Source of the DNA: Sipunculus nudus
Taxonomy: Eukaryota > Annelida > Sipuncula > Golfingiida > Sipunculidae
Reading direction: 5' to 3'
Assembly (NCBI GenBank): GCA_026874595.1
Contig: CM049309.1
Span: forward strand, 69,794,926-69,858,925
DNA: 64,000 nucleotides
Below, in pieces: positions 37,471 through 48,479 of the stretch (positions are counted from its first letter, which is position 1; every line of letters starts with the position of its first letter). Made by a program: the position numbers and the translations under genes. The notes under the pieces were generated by a model. That model had not been told where the DNA came from, searched no databases, and saw only the letters and a program-made list of their open reading frames with translations.

Positions 37471-39509
37471 TTCAATGAGGACATATAAAAATTGAGATTG
37501 GGACACTTAAACAAGAATGTGCTATGTATTCAGAAACTCATTACTGAGTGAAGCTGCTATCAGACAAATGATACATGGACTATAGACAACTAACAGTTGC
37601 ATTATGACATCATATCCCAGGTAAGCTAGACATCACTGAGCTAATATTTTCCCCCCACAAATTTTTAATTTTATACTGCCATTTAATTCCTTAAGAACAC
37701 AGTTTTTGTATAGACAAATGAGTAAACTGTTTAAAGAAATTGCCATTTTATCTCCCCTTTATGAAATAATCTAACAGTACCAAGTCCACACTTTGGGCTT
37801 TAATGTACAGTGGGGTAATATGCCACAGTGTAATTGAGTCGGGGAATGTATCTCATCTGAGAGCCAGCATCCACTCTGACATTTAAACAACTGTAAAGGA
37901 TGCACAGTCAACACACAAGGAGATAACGAGGACATGTGTGAGTGTAAATGGCAACTACCCACAACCTGCACTGAGACAATTTGTGATGAAGTGACTGCAT
38001 ACATTACAAAGAACATGTTTAAAGCTTCATATGACAACTTGAAAAAGAAGTTAATTCCACAAATACAATCAGGACACTGGCTTTAAATTATTCTGTTTCC
38101 TATTTTCATGAGCTATTAATGTCAAGGACAATGAAAAATGTCTTGTTTTCATGTGATTTCACAATTAAGCTTATTTTGGACTTAGCTATTTAAAGATCAC
38201 TGTTACTTCTGAAAAGTATATCTTATATATAATTTACCCTGACCTCCTTTATAAACTTTTAAATGCTGGAATGTTATGTATCAAGTGACATTCAAAAGCC
38301 TTTTATATCTAAGCATAAAATAAATTAGATTCATGGACTTTGTATTGTACATTATTATGTTTTTATATATTTTGCACCAAGTGATATTCAAAGGTTGATT
38401 ATTTCCAAACAGAAAATATATAATAAACACTGACTTTCTGCAGCATTTTTCAAAATAAGAGTCACTTATTATTTAATGCTCAAAGGGTCATGGTTAATGT
38501 TAATAACAAGCTTATGTTAGAAGTTAATTTCAGAAACTGAAACTGCTCAGCATGGAAATGTCACCTGTGTATGTAGTTGCGATGGAGGCAGATTACCTCA
38601 CTCTAACAAAACAGTGTGTAAAGACCAAGAAAAGTGTCGCATTTGATTTAGTGTAATTTGTAAAAGGACTTCTTCCTGATCCCACAGCACTTGGTATGAG
38701 GGGCTCTGGGGACCAATACAACCAGTTGATTTCACATACAATAACGAGAGTATTCAATCTCCCATCCACCAGTGTCTCTTCATCCTGTTAAAAACATCAC
38801 TGTAATCAAGCTACTGGAGCTTCTGTGGCTTCAGTGATGTGCCATATTTATAGAATTACCTTCCCTGTATATACAATCTGTAAGTATTTTAAAGGAACTC
38901 ACCAATATGTTTATCACAATGTCCCACCTGGGAGCCTGTATACTAAGGTATACGTTATTACACCAGGTATCAAGCTGGGAAATGTCAATTTCTCTAGTCA
39001 TTTCACACTAGTTCATATAAATATGTGTTGGTGGCTTCCATTCTAAGTGCACAATGTGCCTTTACTTGGATAAATCCAATTTTGGTCATAGTCTTATATT
39101 TATTTAGTAATACAATTCCCAGTTATTGAAAAAAGAAGCTAGGGCTGATTAGGAAGGAACCACTGTATCAGGATTATTGATCTATACGTCTGTGTGAACC
39201 ATATAAACCGTAATCACGAAAGTACTATCATATAAATATACCTATCTTAACACCAAAGGGGTATAAGAAAACAAAATAATGGTTCGGTCTAATAAAAATG
39301 AGTCTATATGCCTGTAGAATCTGATTTATAGCTGCAGGAATTGGCTATAACCACAAATAAAACAATGGAACCCACAATTTTTTCATCTCCACGTAAACAT
39401 TTTTAAAAATCTTTTTTACACTTTGATATACTTGTCTACCTATTTGAAAAGATTCACAAAATGCACTGATATATCAATCAAGGCAAGTTGAATGATACAA
39501 TTATCAACT
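37471..39509. other. gene-free DNA
   Basis: No gene or repeat recognised. Confidence 0.4.
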
Positions 39510-40598
39510 GCATTGACAAGAATCAATATGATAAACAGTATCTCTGATAAGAATCAATGTGTTTATCAATGGCTCTGACAAGAATCAATGTGATTATCAG
39601 TGGCTCTGACAAGAATCAATGTGATTGTCAGTGGCTCTGACAAGAATCAATGTGATTGTCAGTGGCTCTGACAAGAATCAATGTGATTATTAGTGGCTCT
39701 GACAAGAATCAATGTGATTATCAGTGGCTCTGACAAGATTCAATGTGATTGTCAGTGGCTCTGACAAGAATCAATGTGATTATCAGTGGCTCTGACAAGA
39801 ATCAATGTGATTGTCAGTGACTCTGACAAGAATCAATGTGATTATCAGTGGCTCTGACAAGAATCAATGTGATTATCAGTGGCTCTGACAAGAATCAATG
39901 TGATTGTCAGTGACTCTGACAAGAATCAATGTGATTATTAATGGCTCTGACAAGAAACAATGTGATTGTAAGTGGCTCTGAAAAGAATCAATGTGATTAT
40001 CGGTGGCTCTGACAAGAATCAATGTGATTATCAGTGGCTCTGACAAGAATCAATGTGATTGTCAGTGGCTCTGACAAGAATCAATGTGATTGTCAGTGGC
40101 TCTGAAAAGAATCAATGTGATTGTCAGTGGCTCTGACAAGAATCAATGTGATTGTCAGTGGCTCTGACAAGAATCAGTGATTATCAGTGGCTCTGACAAG
40201 AATCAATGTGATTGTCAGTGGCTCTGACAAGAATCAATGTGATTATCGGTGGCTCTGACAAGAATCAATGTGATTGTCAGTGGCTCTGACAAGAATCAAT
40301 GTGATTGTCAGTGGTTCTGACAAGAATCAATGTGATTATCGGTGGCTCTGACAAGAATCAATGCGATTATCAGTGGCTCTGACAAGAATCAATGTGATTA
40401 TCAGTGGCTCTGACAAGAATCAATGTGATTGTCAGTGGCTCTGACAAGAATCAATGTGATTGTCAGTGACTCTGACAAGAATCAATGTGATTGTCAGTGA
40501 CTCTGACAAGAATCAATGTGATTGTCAGTGACTCTGACAAGAATCAATGAAATAATTAATGGCTCTGACAAGAAACTGTGATTATTAATGGCTCTGAG
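39510..40598. repeat. 31 bp minisatellite, about 34 copies
   Basis: The unit is GTGATTRTCAGTGGCTCTGA followed by CAAGAATCAAT, 31 bp, head to tail. The interior is nearly uniform; single-base variants (ATT-A/G-TCAG, GGC/GAC) alternate along the array, and both ends are degenerate. Units with TGTCAG carry a 6-bp inverted repeat with CTGACA around TGGCT. The array contains no spacers, so it is not CRISPR-like. Confidence 0.97.
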
Positions 40599-41354
40599 AA
40601 GTATTATTACAAAAAATAAATACAATCTTCATAAACTAAAAGAACAAAACAATTGTTTTAGATCATTCTTACTTAATCTGTATGAAGCAGAAAATATTGC
40701 AGCCAGTATGTATTGTGTGAGTCCATCAAGATATTCTGAAGCCTATTTAACATTAATGAACCTTTTGTTGACTTCACCAAGACACAGCTTTCTACCATAA
40801 TCACAGAAACAATGCTGTCAGTGCCAGGTGAGGTAATGTATATAATTTTGACTCTTAACATATTTTTTTATATATTATCAATCACTTTTGGTCAACAATT
40901 GATACTGACACTTCTCCTGATAATCAGCTGTAACTTTTTCAATAACCATTTGCTAAACCCAGGCAGATACTTGATACTAACATATCTCACTACAGCTAGC
41001 CTTATTATTTAATTTAAGAGAATTATGACAGTAGTCATTATTTACAGATTCATCATATCTATAGTTTGTATTTTTTTTCTGATTTCTATATTTTTCAGAT
41101 GCTCAAGTAATATTAATTTATACCATAAACAACAAAAATAAATAATTAAACATAAGTAAAGTACATTCTAATAATTACATGGTCTTCCTAAAATACATTT
41201 TTATCTCTCAGGCAATGTGGGCATATACCACAATTCATTCTCAAGAATTATACCATAATTCACACATACATGGCAAAGACATTCGTACAACCTATTTCCC
41301 CGTTTCAGTATACACTGTAGTACATATTAGAAATCACGGAACAATTTAAAATCA

Positions 41355-41640
41355 ATCAGAAGGAGGGCACCAATCTAATTTGTTAAAAAGTAGAATCACT
41401 CCCACATATCATCCTATATCTGATGATTCTGATCACAAATAAAACAAGTACTGTAAGGTACCAGTGTCCACTGATAAGGAAGGCACCAATCTACTTTCAA
41501 AATAAGTAGAATCATTCCCCCACATACCAACCTACATCTGATCACAAATTTAACCAGTGCTGAAGGTACCAGTCTCAACTGATAGGAAGGGAACCAGACT
41601 ACTTTCATAATAAGTACAGCCTTCGTCCCACACATCTGGT
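41355..41640. repeat. ~110 bp tandem repeat, about 2.4 units
   Basis: ACCAATCTACTTT...AAGTAGAATCA...CCCACATA...GATCACAAAT...AAGGTACCAGT...CTGATA-GGAAGG recurs starting at about 41370, 41486 and 41591. An 83-codon antisense frame across it is a by-product of the repeat. Confidence 0.75.
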
Positions 41641-43521
41641 CAAAAAAGGGGTCTCTGATGGTCATTCACATATTCTATGGGTACCTACATTTAAATGTCA
41701 GAGAGACATCACAAAAACTGATCTGTTAATGTCTTTCAAATGTTAAACAAAAATAGGAGAAAACCTTAAATGCCTTTTGCTTACACACACTGATAGAAAG
41801 TGTTCATGCAAATTTTATGGAAGCCAATGAAGATGTTTTTCATATTTTCAATTTTTGTTTAAGATCGATTCCCTCTGATATTATGTTTCAATTGAAAACC
41901 TATCAATTTTAAAATAGAATATGTTATATAAATTATTATAAATGTAATCACTGTGAATATATTTTAACTCAATACACTGGTGGGCCTGGCTGCTGGAGGA
42001 TAAGGAAATACAAACCTATAATAATAAAAAAATTTAATCTTGTTACACAATCAAATTGAGACTTTCTATTATATTAACTAAATCCAAATGAGTTTTTGAT
42101 TTATAAGAATGGATAAACCACAGTCTACCTTGAAAGTGAAAGCTTTTCCCTTTTATGTCAGCACTGGTTCATTTTTTTTTATTTGAAGCTGGTGTAAAAA
42201 CAGACCAAAATGTTCCTGCATCCACACACAGTTCTGGATCAACAGATAAATTTACTCAATGCTTCCTTTCCTTAAGATCTTTATGTCTTAAAAAATCCAT
42301 TTTTATACCAAATTTTCAGGGACATCAAGAAAAAAAATGTTCTATAGACTAGTGGGTGATTTAAAACAAGGGACCTATTGGTCAATGAGTTTTGCTGAAT
42401 TTTGCTGAATTCGCTCAGCTGAAGTTTGGAAAATATTAGTAACTGCAAAATATTTTATTTCTTTTGGTTTTTTATGTATATTACCATTTGAAAAGCTAAG
42501 AGAAATGGCCCTGCTGAAATGAAACTCTGTAAATTATAGACTAATGGACATGAGCTAAAGCATATGCACTGTGTAATAAACGAAATTTTTGGCCTGAAAC
42601 CATTTAGTGATGCACCAAGGGAAAAAAGAGGCCGACAGGAAGTGTTATATAAAGGTTACATTTCATAAACATATAATGTGTGAAGGTAATTAAGTTTTAA
42701 AAAGTTAAATATATGTACATATGAGTTAAAAATTAATCCCACAAAGTTTGACAAATATTCCTGATTCTAAAACTAAGTTTAACAGTGTTATTCACACTTA
42801 GGCCCAGCCAACTTTAAGAGATATGAATGAAATGCTACAAAGTATTTATATCTTCTTAAATCTTGTCAGTTTAAATCTATCTTAAATCTATCTCCTTTGA
42901 ATATTAGGATTAAATTTCTGAACATTTTTTTCTGAAAAAAAAGCAAAATTGTCCAAGTCTCAACAAAAAGAATTTATTTAACATCAAAATTATAAGATTC
43001 GTCTTGTTTATTTTTCCTGTGTATTGAAGGGGTGGGTGGGGGGAGGGTTCTCTGTTGTAACTGCTCCTTGCTGAAAAAAATGTGAAATGAATCATAGCAC
43101 AGTTCTGTCAACAGAATTGGGGGGGGGGAGAAAGTCTCCCTGTGGTATTATCTGCAGACAGCCTGATCAAGCTCAAAAAGAGAGAGGGCTTGCCCCAGTG
43201 ATGGGATAACATAACATCAGCCTGGGGAGCATAGAGAGCTGCACTGAATCACCAACAGTGACCAAAGTGGACTGCTTGACAATGTAAGGGAATACATCAA
43301 GAGCCTCCAAAAAAATTCAATAACTAACCTAATTTTGCAGCTTTTATTTTCAAATTTCAGATTTTATCAGAATAAATCCTTATGTGTACATGCTGTTTAT
43401 AAATTTTACTATATATTTACAGTATAATATATATATCTGAATTTTTAAATTGATTCACAAATCTAAACTGCATCAACATTTTTACTTAATTTAGTCAGGT
43501 AACATCACATTATGCACACAG

Positions 43522-43545
43522 ATATATATATATATATATATATAT
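43522..43545. repeat. (AT)n microsatellite
   Basis: About 12 AT units followed by T- and A-rich DNA. Confidence 0.9.
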
Positions 43546-43866
43546 TTTTAATAAAATATATTTTTTTTAATTTGCAAAGCAATATATATATGAAAATAAC
43601 ACTCCAATTCACAATTTTAAATTGCACCTTTATTTATCCATGATTTGTTTCATATATTATCAAATTATGCTTACTGATGGGTTGAATTATATTTTGTTTA
43701 ATTATTTGAAAGAAAATAAATTATTAAAAATGCTACATCAAAACAACATGGCATCTCTTGGATTACTTCTTGAATTAATAGTTCAAGAAAAGTTGTGCAC
43801 AGTGGATCAAAAACAGCTTTGCATTTAAAGAAATACAGCTGACAATAACAAGGTATAGGGGGAACT

Positions 43867-43881
43867 GGGGGGGGGGGGGGG
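43867..43881 (+). repeat. G(15) homopolymer
   Basis: Fifteen consecutive G, with a further G(9) near 43120. Unusual in such AT-rich DNA. It has quadruplex or slippage potential and is also prone to sequencing error. Confidence 0.85.
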
Positions 43882-44149
43882 TGTTAGGGTAGGGCCAATG
43901 AGAATAAGTGTATGTTTATTACAGCAGGGGTGTTCTGCCAGTGCTGCATCACTAATAAGGTTACCTAGGCAAGGCTGTAGTGATCAAGAGTGGGGTCTTG
44001 GATATACAAAATGCAAATACATTAGAGCATCTGAAAAACTTCAATAATTAGAATAATTTTCAAGCTTTTACTTTCAAACTTCAGAAATAAACAGATTAAA
44101 TCCACATGTATCCCGGCTGTGAAAAATAAATTAAATATACTAACGAAAA

Positions 44150-44697
44150 AAAAAAATGTGCACTGGTCAAATTTGGGCAAAATTTAAGTACCAATTTTAT
44201 ATTTGTGCTAATATCTTAAAAAATTAAAAGATTTTGATCTAATTTTGGGTATACAATTAAATTTTGATTAATTAAAGTTATATTACTGAAAAAAAGTCCC
44301 TGGCTTTCACATTTTTTGTGTTAAGTGACCAAATATTTTCCTGATTTTTTACAAATTGCAATATGTTTGGGCCCATAATTTTTTTAAATTATATAATACA
44401 GACCTAAATTCTGGCATGTACATAAGAAAAACAGATGAGTGGTTTTGATATTAGGCAGTCCTGAAGTGTGAAAATAGGTTTTTTTTTATAAAAAATTGAG
44501 GTTTTTCCTTAATTTCTCAAAGGAACAAAGTCGCAAAGACCCAGTTTTGGGCTTGGTAGGAGATCTTGGGGACATCTAACATTATGCTGAATTTTGGATT
44601 CCTAGGTCTTATGGTTTCAAAACCTGCCACACCTATGGACGGACGACGGACAATGGACCACCACTATAGCTCAGATGACTTATAGTCAGCTGAGCTA
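44150..44697. repeat. dispersed element ending in a near-perfect palindrome
   Basis: Non-coding element whose right end (44667-44697) is a 31-base palindrome. Its arms are TAGCTCAG-A-TGACT and AGTCA-G-CTGAGCTA around TAT, followed by AAAA. A similar end closes the element at 60.8 kb. I infer the left border only loosely. Confidence 0.5.
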
Positions 44698-46067
44698 AAA
44701 AATACTCCCATTGATCCATGTCAAATTGTTAAGAATTTGTGTGAATATTAAATAATTAATATAATAATGGTCCAAAAAACACAGAAAATGAGATGAACAG
44801 ATAACTGCAAAAATCTAACCTTATAAATATGAAGCTAGCAAAAGTATAAAATTATAAACTGAAGGAATATATTCAGAACAATAAAAGGGCATTCTTCATC
44901 CAGGCAAGAAATGTGTCACCATTCACCAAATCAGGGACTTTGGTCTGCTCTGCCTGCCAGATCAAAGGCGGCCTCTCATATCAGTGAATGACTCAAGGTA
45001 AGCCCCCACCTCAGGTGAGCTCTCTGAAGGCATAAGGGGAAACTCCCCCACAGTCATGTTTCACCCACAAATGAGTGCACCTTTCAGGGGTTCCTCAGTG
45101 TTACACACCTAGAACCCACAGGTGCAGGACACAGAGCCTAGTTGATGCCATGTGTTAATTTCAATCCTGTCACAAAGTACGAAACCAAAAATTGGAATTC
45201 TGCAGATGTACATAGTTCCTGGTTAAGCCAGGATTAAACTAGAGGCAGTTTACCCTATCAAATAATATAAAAGAAACATGAAGAGGTACAGAATTTGATT
45301 CTGTGAATGACATCCCTTCAGCTGGCTCATACACTAAAGTGACTAAAAAATGTTGTACTTGGGACTTTACATGGCATGCAACAGCTTTCTTTGTTCATTT
45401 GTAAAAAATAATTTTAATGAGGAGACTGTATAAAAGATACTGGCAATTTTTTTTATTTTTCTTTAGGTCCATCACTTGCTTGAAAAGAGATGATATTTAC
45501 TGGGGGCTGGGGTTGAGCAGCAGATCCAATTTATTCACAAAAGACAGACATGGATAATTACAGTCATAAATTCATCTATGACATGTCTCCTGTTAAGGCA
45601 CTTCACATGTACATGAAAGTGTGATGTCAAAGATGTTCTGCCTGAGCAACCAACCTAGCACAAAGAGCAGAGTAGCTGACTGATTTATATAATTAAATCC
45701 AAACAGACTAAATTAAAGTATGTCATATAGCTGACCACTGGATGAACAGACTTGCCAGAAAGAAATACTATATAATTTTTCATACATGCTCCTCTTGAAA
45801 AAAAGTACCTAGTTCACCATGAATTTTAGATAACTCCTACTATGTATTTACATGTACTTTGTGACTAATATCTCATCTTTTAAGATAAAAATTCTATAAA
45901 ATAAGAAGACGTCAAAAAAGTAGGCAAGTGACCAACTAAAGTTTAAATCTATTATTATATATACAAGACACTGACACAATCATGCCACAAGTTTGTATAC
46001 TTGTCAAATTAAGAGTATGAGAGGTCTCATGTACAACTCAAAATGACATGACCTCTGATACAAACCT
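44698..46067. other. gene-free DNA
   Basis: 44.88-45.17 kb is less AT-rich and contains a donor-like AAG/GTAAGC on the plus strand near 44998, but I see no open coding segment to support an exon. Confidence 0.35.
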
Positions 46068-46544
46068 CACACTGCAGTCATCCCAGACCTCCTTTGCTAT
46101 AACTGCTACTTTATATGGCAAGATTCTCTGGGTTCAACCAGACCAGGGTGGACACACAGCACAAAACTGTAACCAAACGAATGAGAGCACCAGGGTGGGC
46201 ACAGAGCAAAGAATTTTAATCAGAACAAAGATAGTGTAGTATCACATTGTGCATCCAACTCCAGATTTTAAACATGCAACTTCTGCTCTCATTGGTCTGA
46301 TTTCACAAGGATTCCAGCCCTGATTGGTCTGATTCTTGGCCCTGTGCCAGAAGCTGTGTTATCAGACAAAGAAGACCAGGTGTCACATGTTTAAAATTTG
46401 GAGCTGGATGCACCATGTGATACCACACTCTCTTTGTTCTGATTAAAATTCTTTGCTCTGTGCCCACCCTGGTGGTCGAACCATGGGAATCTTGCTATAA
46501 AATCAGCAGGTACAAGAATGGAGATCTGGGACAACTGTAGTGTG
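46068..46544. mobile_element. foldback (long inverted-repeat) element
   Basis: The outer arms pair: CACACTGCAGTCATCCCAGA at 46068 with TCTGGGACAACTGTAGTGTG at the right end. The inner arms pair GTGGGCACAGAGCAAAGAAT (46195 on) with its complement at about 46440-46470. The left arm has an extra ~45 bp block, and the arms meet around 46.33 kb. No open frame is present. One arm recurs, diverged, at 54336-54530. Confidence 0.8.
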
Positions 46545-46719
46545 TAACTGCTGCGTGAAGAGTTAAGATCTCTGATAATAATCTAATGCCAGTGAAACAG
46601 AATTTCTATAAATGAAATGCTCATGACAAATTAACCAGAGCTCTTATACACTGATTGTGAGAGAGGCAGGGTGTTAAACTGGTACATGTCTTAAAGTTAC
46701 AATTGCTATTTATTGCTTG

Positions 46720-47650
46720 CTACTATTATCTTGAAACCGTTTTTTCATTTTTTGAATACGGCCACAAGGGTGCGCTGGGTGCAAACCTCCCCAACATATC
46801 ATGTTTTGGCCAAAAATTGTTAGCCTCAATTACATAAACTATAGCTAATTTTCTTCCTCTGAGTCTTCTCAAAACCTGGTGTAGTCATTTGGACTCAATC
46901 TTGAGTCACTTTGTCAGTGTGTCAGTCCGTTAGTCAGCTGTCCTTAAATTCGCCTGCTTGCTGGTTTTTGGGTCTCACATATAGCATTCTACAGGCCACA
47001 GTTTTGAAAGAATCCTTTTGAAACTGGTACATCTTATTTCATACACTAATATCTCAAACCCTATTTTTCATTTTCTCGATATGGCTGCTAGGGGGTGCTA
47101 AAAAACGACCCTCCTACTAATATACTTATATTGGCCGTATCTCCAAAACTCATAGCCTCAATTACATAAACTATACCTTATTTTCTTCCTCTGAGTCTTC
47201 TCCATAATCTGGAGTAGTCATTTGGACTCAATCTTGAGTCACTTTGTCAGTGTGTCTTCTCAAATTCTTCAGTTGTCCTCAAATTCGCCTGCTTGCTGGT
47301 TTTTGCGTGTCACATATACCATTGTACAAACCACAGTTTTGCAGGAATCCTTTTTAACTGGTACAGCTGATGTCATACACTAATATCTCGAAAGTGTTTT
47401 TTCATTTTCAGGACATGTTTGCTAGGGCCGCTGCACTCGAGCCACTGCAACATATGAGTGCTTAGCCTTTCCTCCAAAACTGTGAACTTTATCTGCACAA
47501 ACTATAACTCATTTTGTTTCTATATATCTTCTCCATATGTTAATCTAATCATATGTTATCTAAAATGTGTCAGTGTGTCAGGATGTCTATCCGTTTGTCA
47601 GTTGTTGTCAGCTTTGTATGCTTTCATGTTTTTTGTGTGATATGTCATTC
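46720..47650. repeat. ~330 bp tandem repeat, three units
   Basis: The order ACTAATATCTCGAAA, TTTTTCATTTT, TTACATAAACTATA, TTTTCTTCCTCTGAGTCTTC, GTCACTTTGTCAGTGTGTC, TTCGCCTGCTTGCTGGTTTT, ACCACAGTTTTG recurs at ~330 bp. Units 1 and 2 are close; unit 3 is much diverged. Confidence 0.85.
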
Positions 47651-48229
47651 TCAGGCCCTAATTCCTCGGCATTCACTTTGAAGGTCACTCAATTGATAGA
47701 GAACCAACACTTTGTATGGACTGTCTGTTGTTTCATCTTCCGGCAAGCGCTCGACCTCTGGTCGTCTAGTCTTGTGGATCGTTGAATGAGGTCAGATTTA
47801 ACTCATTTTAGTAATCCAAGATCTAAATTTTACTTGGCAGAACATGCTGCACAGGAAATTCCTTGTACACCCAAGTAGGAAAACTTACCAAGCTGACAAA
47901 ATATACACAGTTAAAGTTCAGCAAGACTGTAACCAAACTGTAGTAAGATTAAAAAAGAAATCAATCACAAAACTGAAGTAACATGGAAATATGGACACAA
48001 ACAACATCATTATCATTTGTAACACAGAGGCTAATTATTTTTAAACATTATGTGGCTGAGACTTTCTCATGGTGGATCACAACTGCACTGTAAGTGCATC
48101 AGAGATTATGACTGAAGCAGAAACAGCTGATGACTGAACACTCAAGTCATTAACTTCAGCAAGCGATGGTCACACAGCTCCCTCTATGGTATGTGAGGGA
48201 CAATCCATCATGGCTATATTTCAGCGAGG

Positions 48230-48470
48230 GATGCCTTGGCCAGTATCATCTGGTGCAGGTTGTGCTGCATTTTGTGTCATTTATTTCTTGCTCATGGACA
48301 AGCCCCTCCACAGTTCCATCAATGTCTTCTGCTTTATTAACTGTCACATAGATATTTGGGTCCCAACCTGGAGCTAGTCATTGAATCTGTGCTGTGAGTA
48401 GCCCATCGCCAATGATGAACCCAATACATAGATTTCTGGTGTGAGGTCAGAGCCAGATGGTTTGTAAATT
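48230..48470 (-). pseudogene. decayed coding-like fragment of unknown family
   Basis: Read from about 48440 on the minus strand, one frame gives PEIYVLGSSLAMGYSQHRFN then a stop. A shift of frame at ~48376 gives APGWDPNIYVTVNKAEDIDG, then VEGLVHEQEINDTKCSTTCT and a stop. Both parts look protein-like, and the break makes this a pseudogene or transposon relic. Alternatively, the second part could be an exon, as a TAG precedes it. The family is not recognised. Confidence 0.3.
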
Positions 48471-48479
48471 CATGAGACA

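Larger units (their letters stand above)
40599..44149. other. gene-free DNA with small simple repeats
   Basis: Apart from the tandem repeat at 41355, the (AT)n run at 43522 and the G-runs noted separately, nothing gene-like is visible. Confidence 0.4.

Noticed and set aside
39510..40598. CRISPR-like regular direct repeats
   Set aside because: Units are contiguous 31 bp copies without unique spacers, and the DNA is clearly from an animal; it is a minisatellite.
41414..41665. 83-codon minus-strand open frame with internal repeats
   Set aside because: The internal similarity comes from the ~110 bp DNA tandem repeat; there is no start or splice support.
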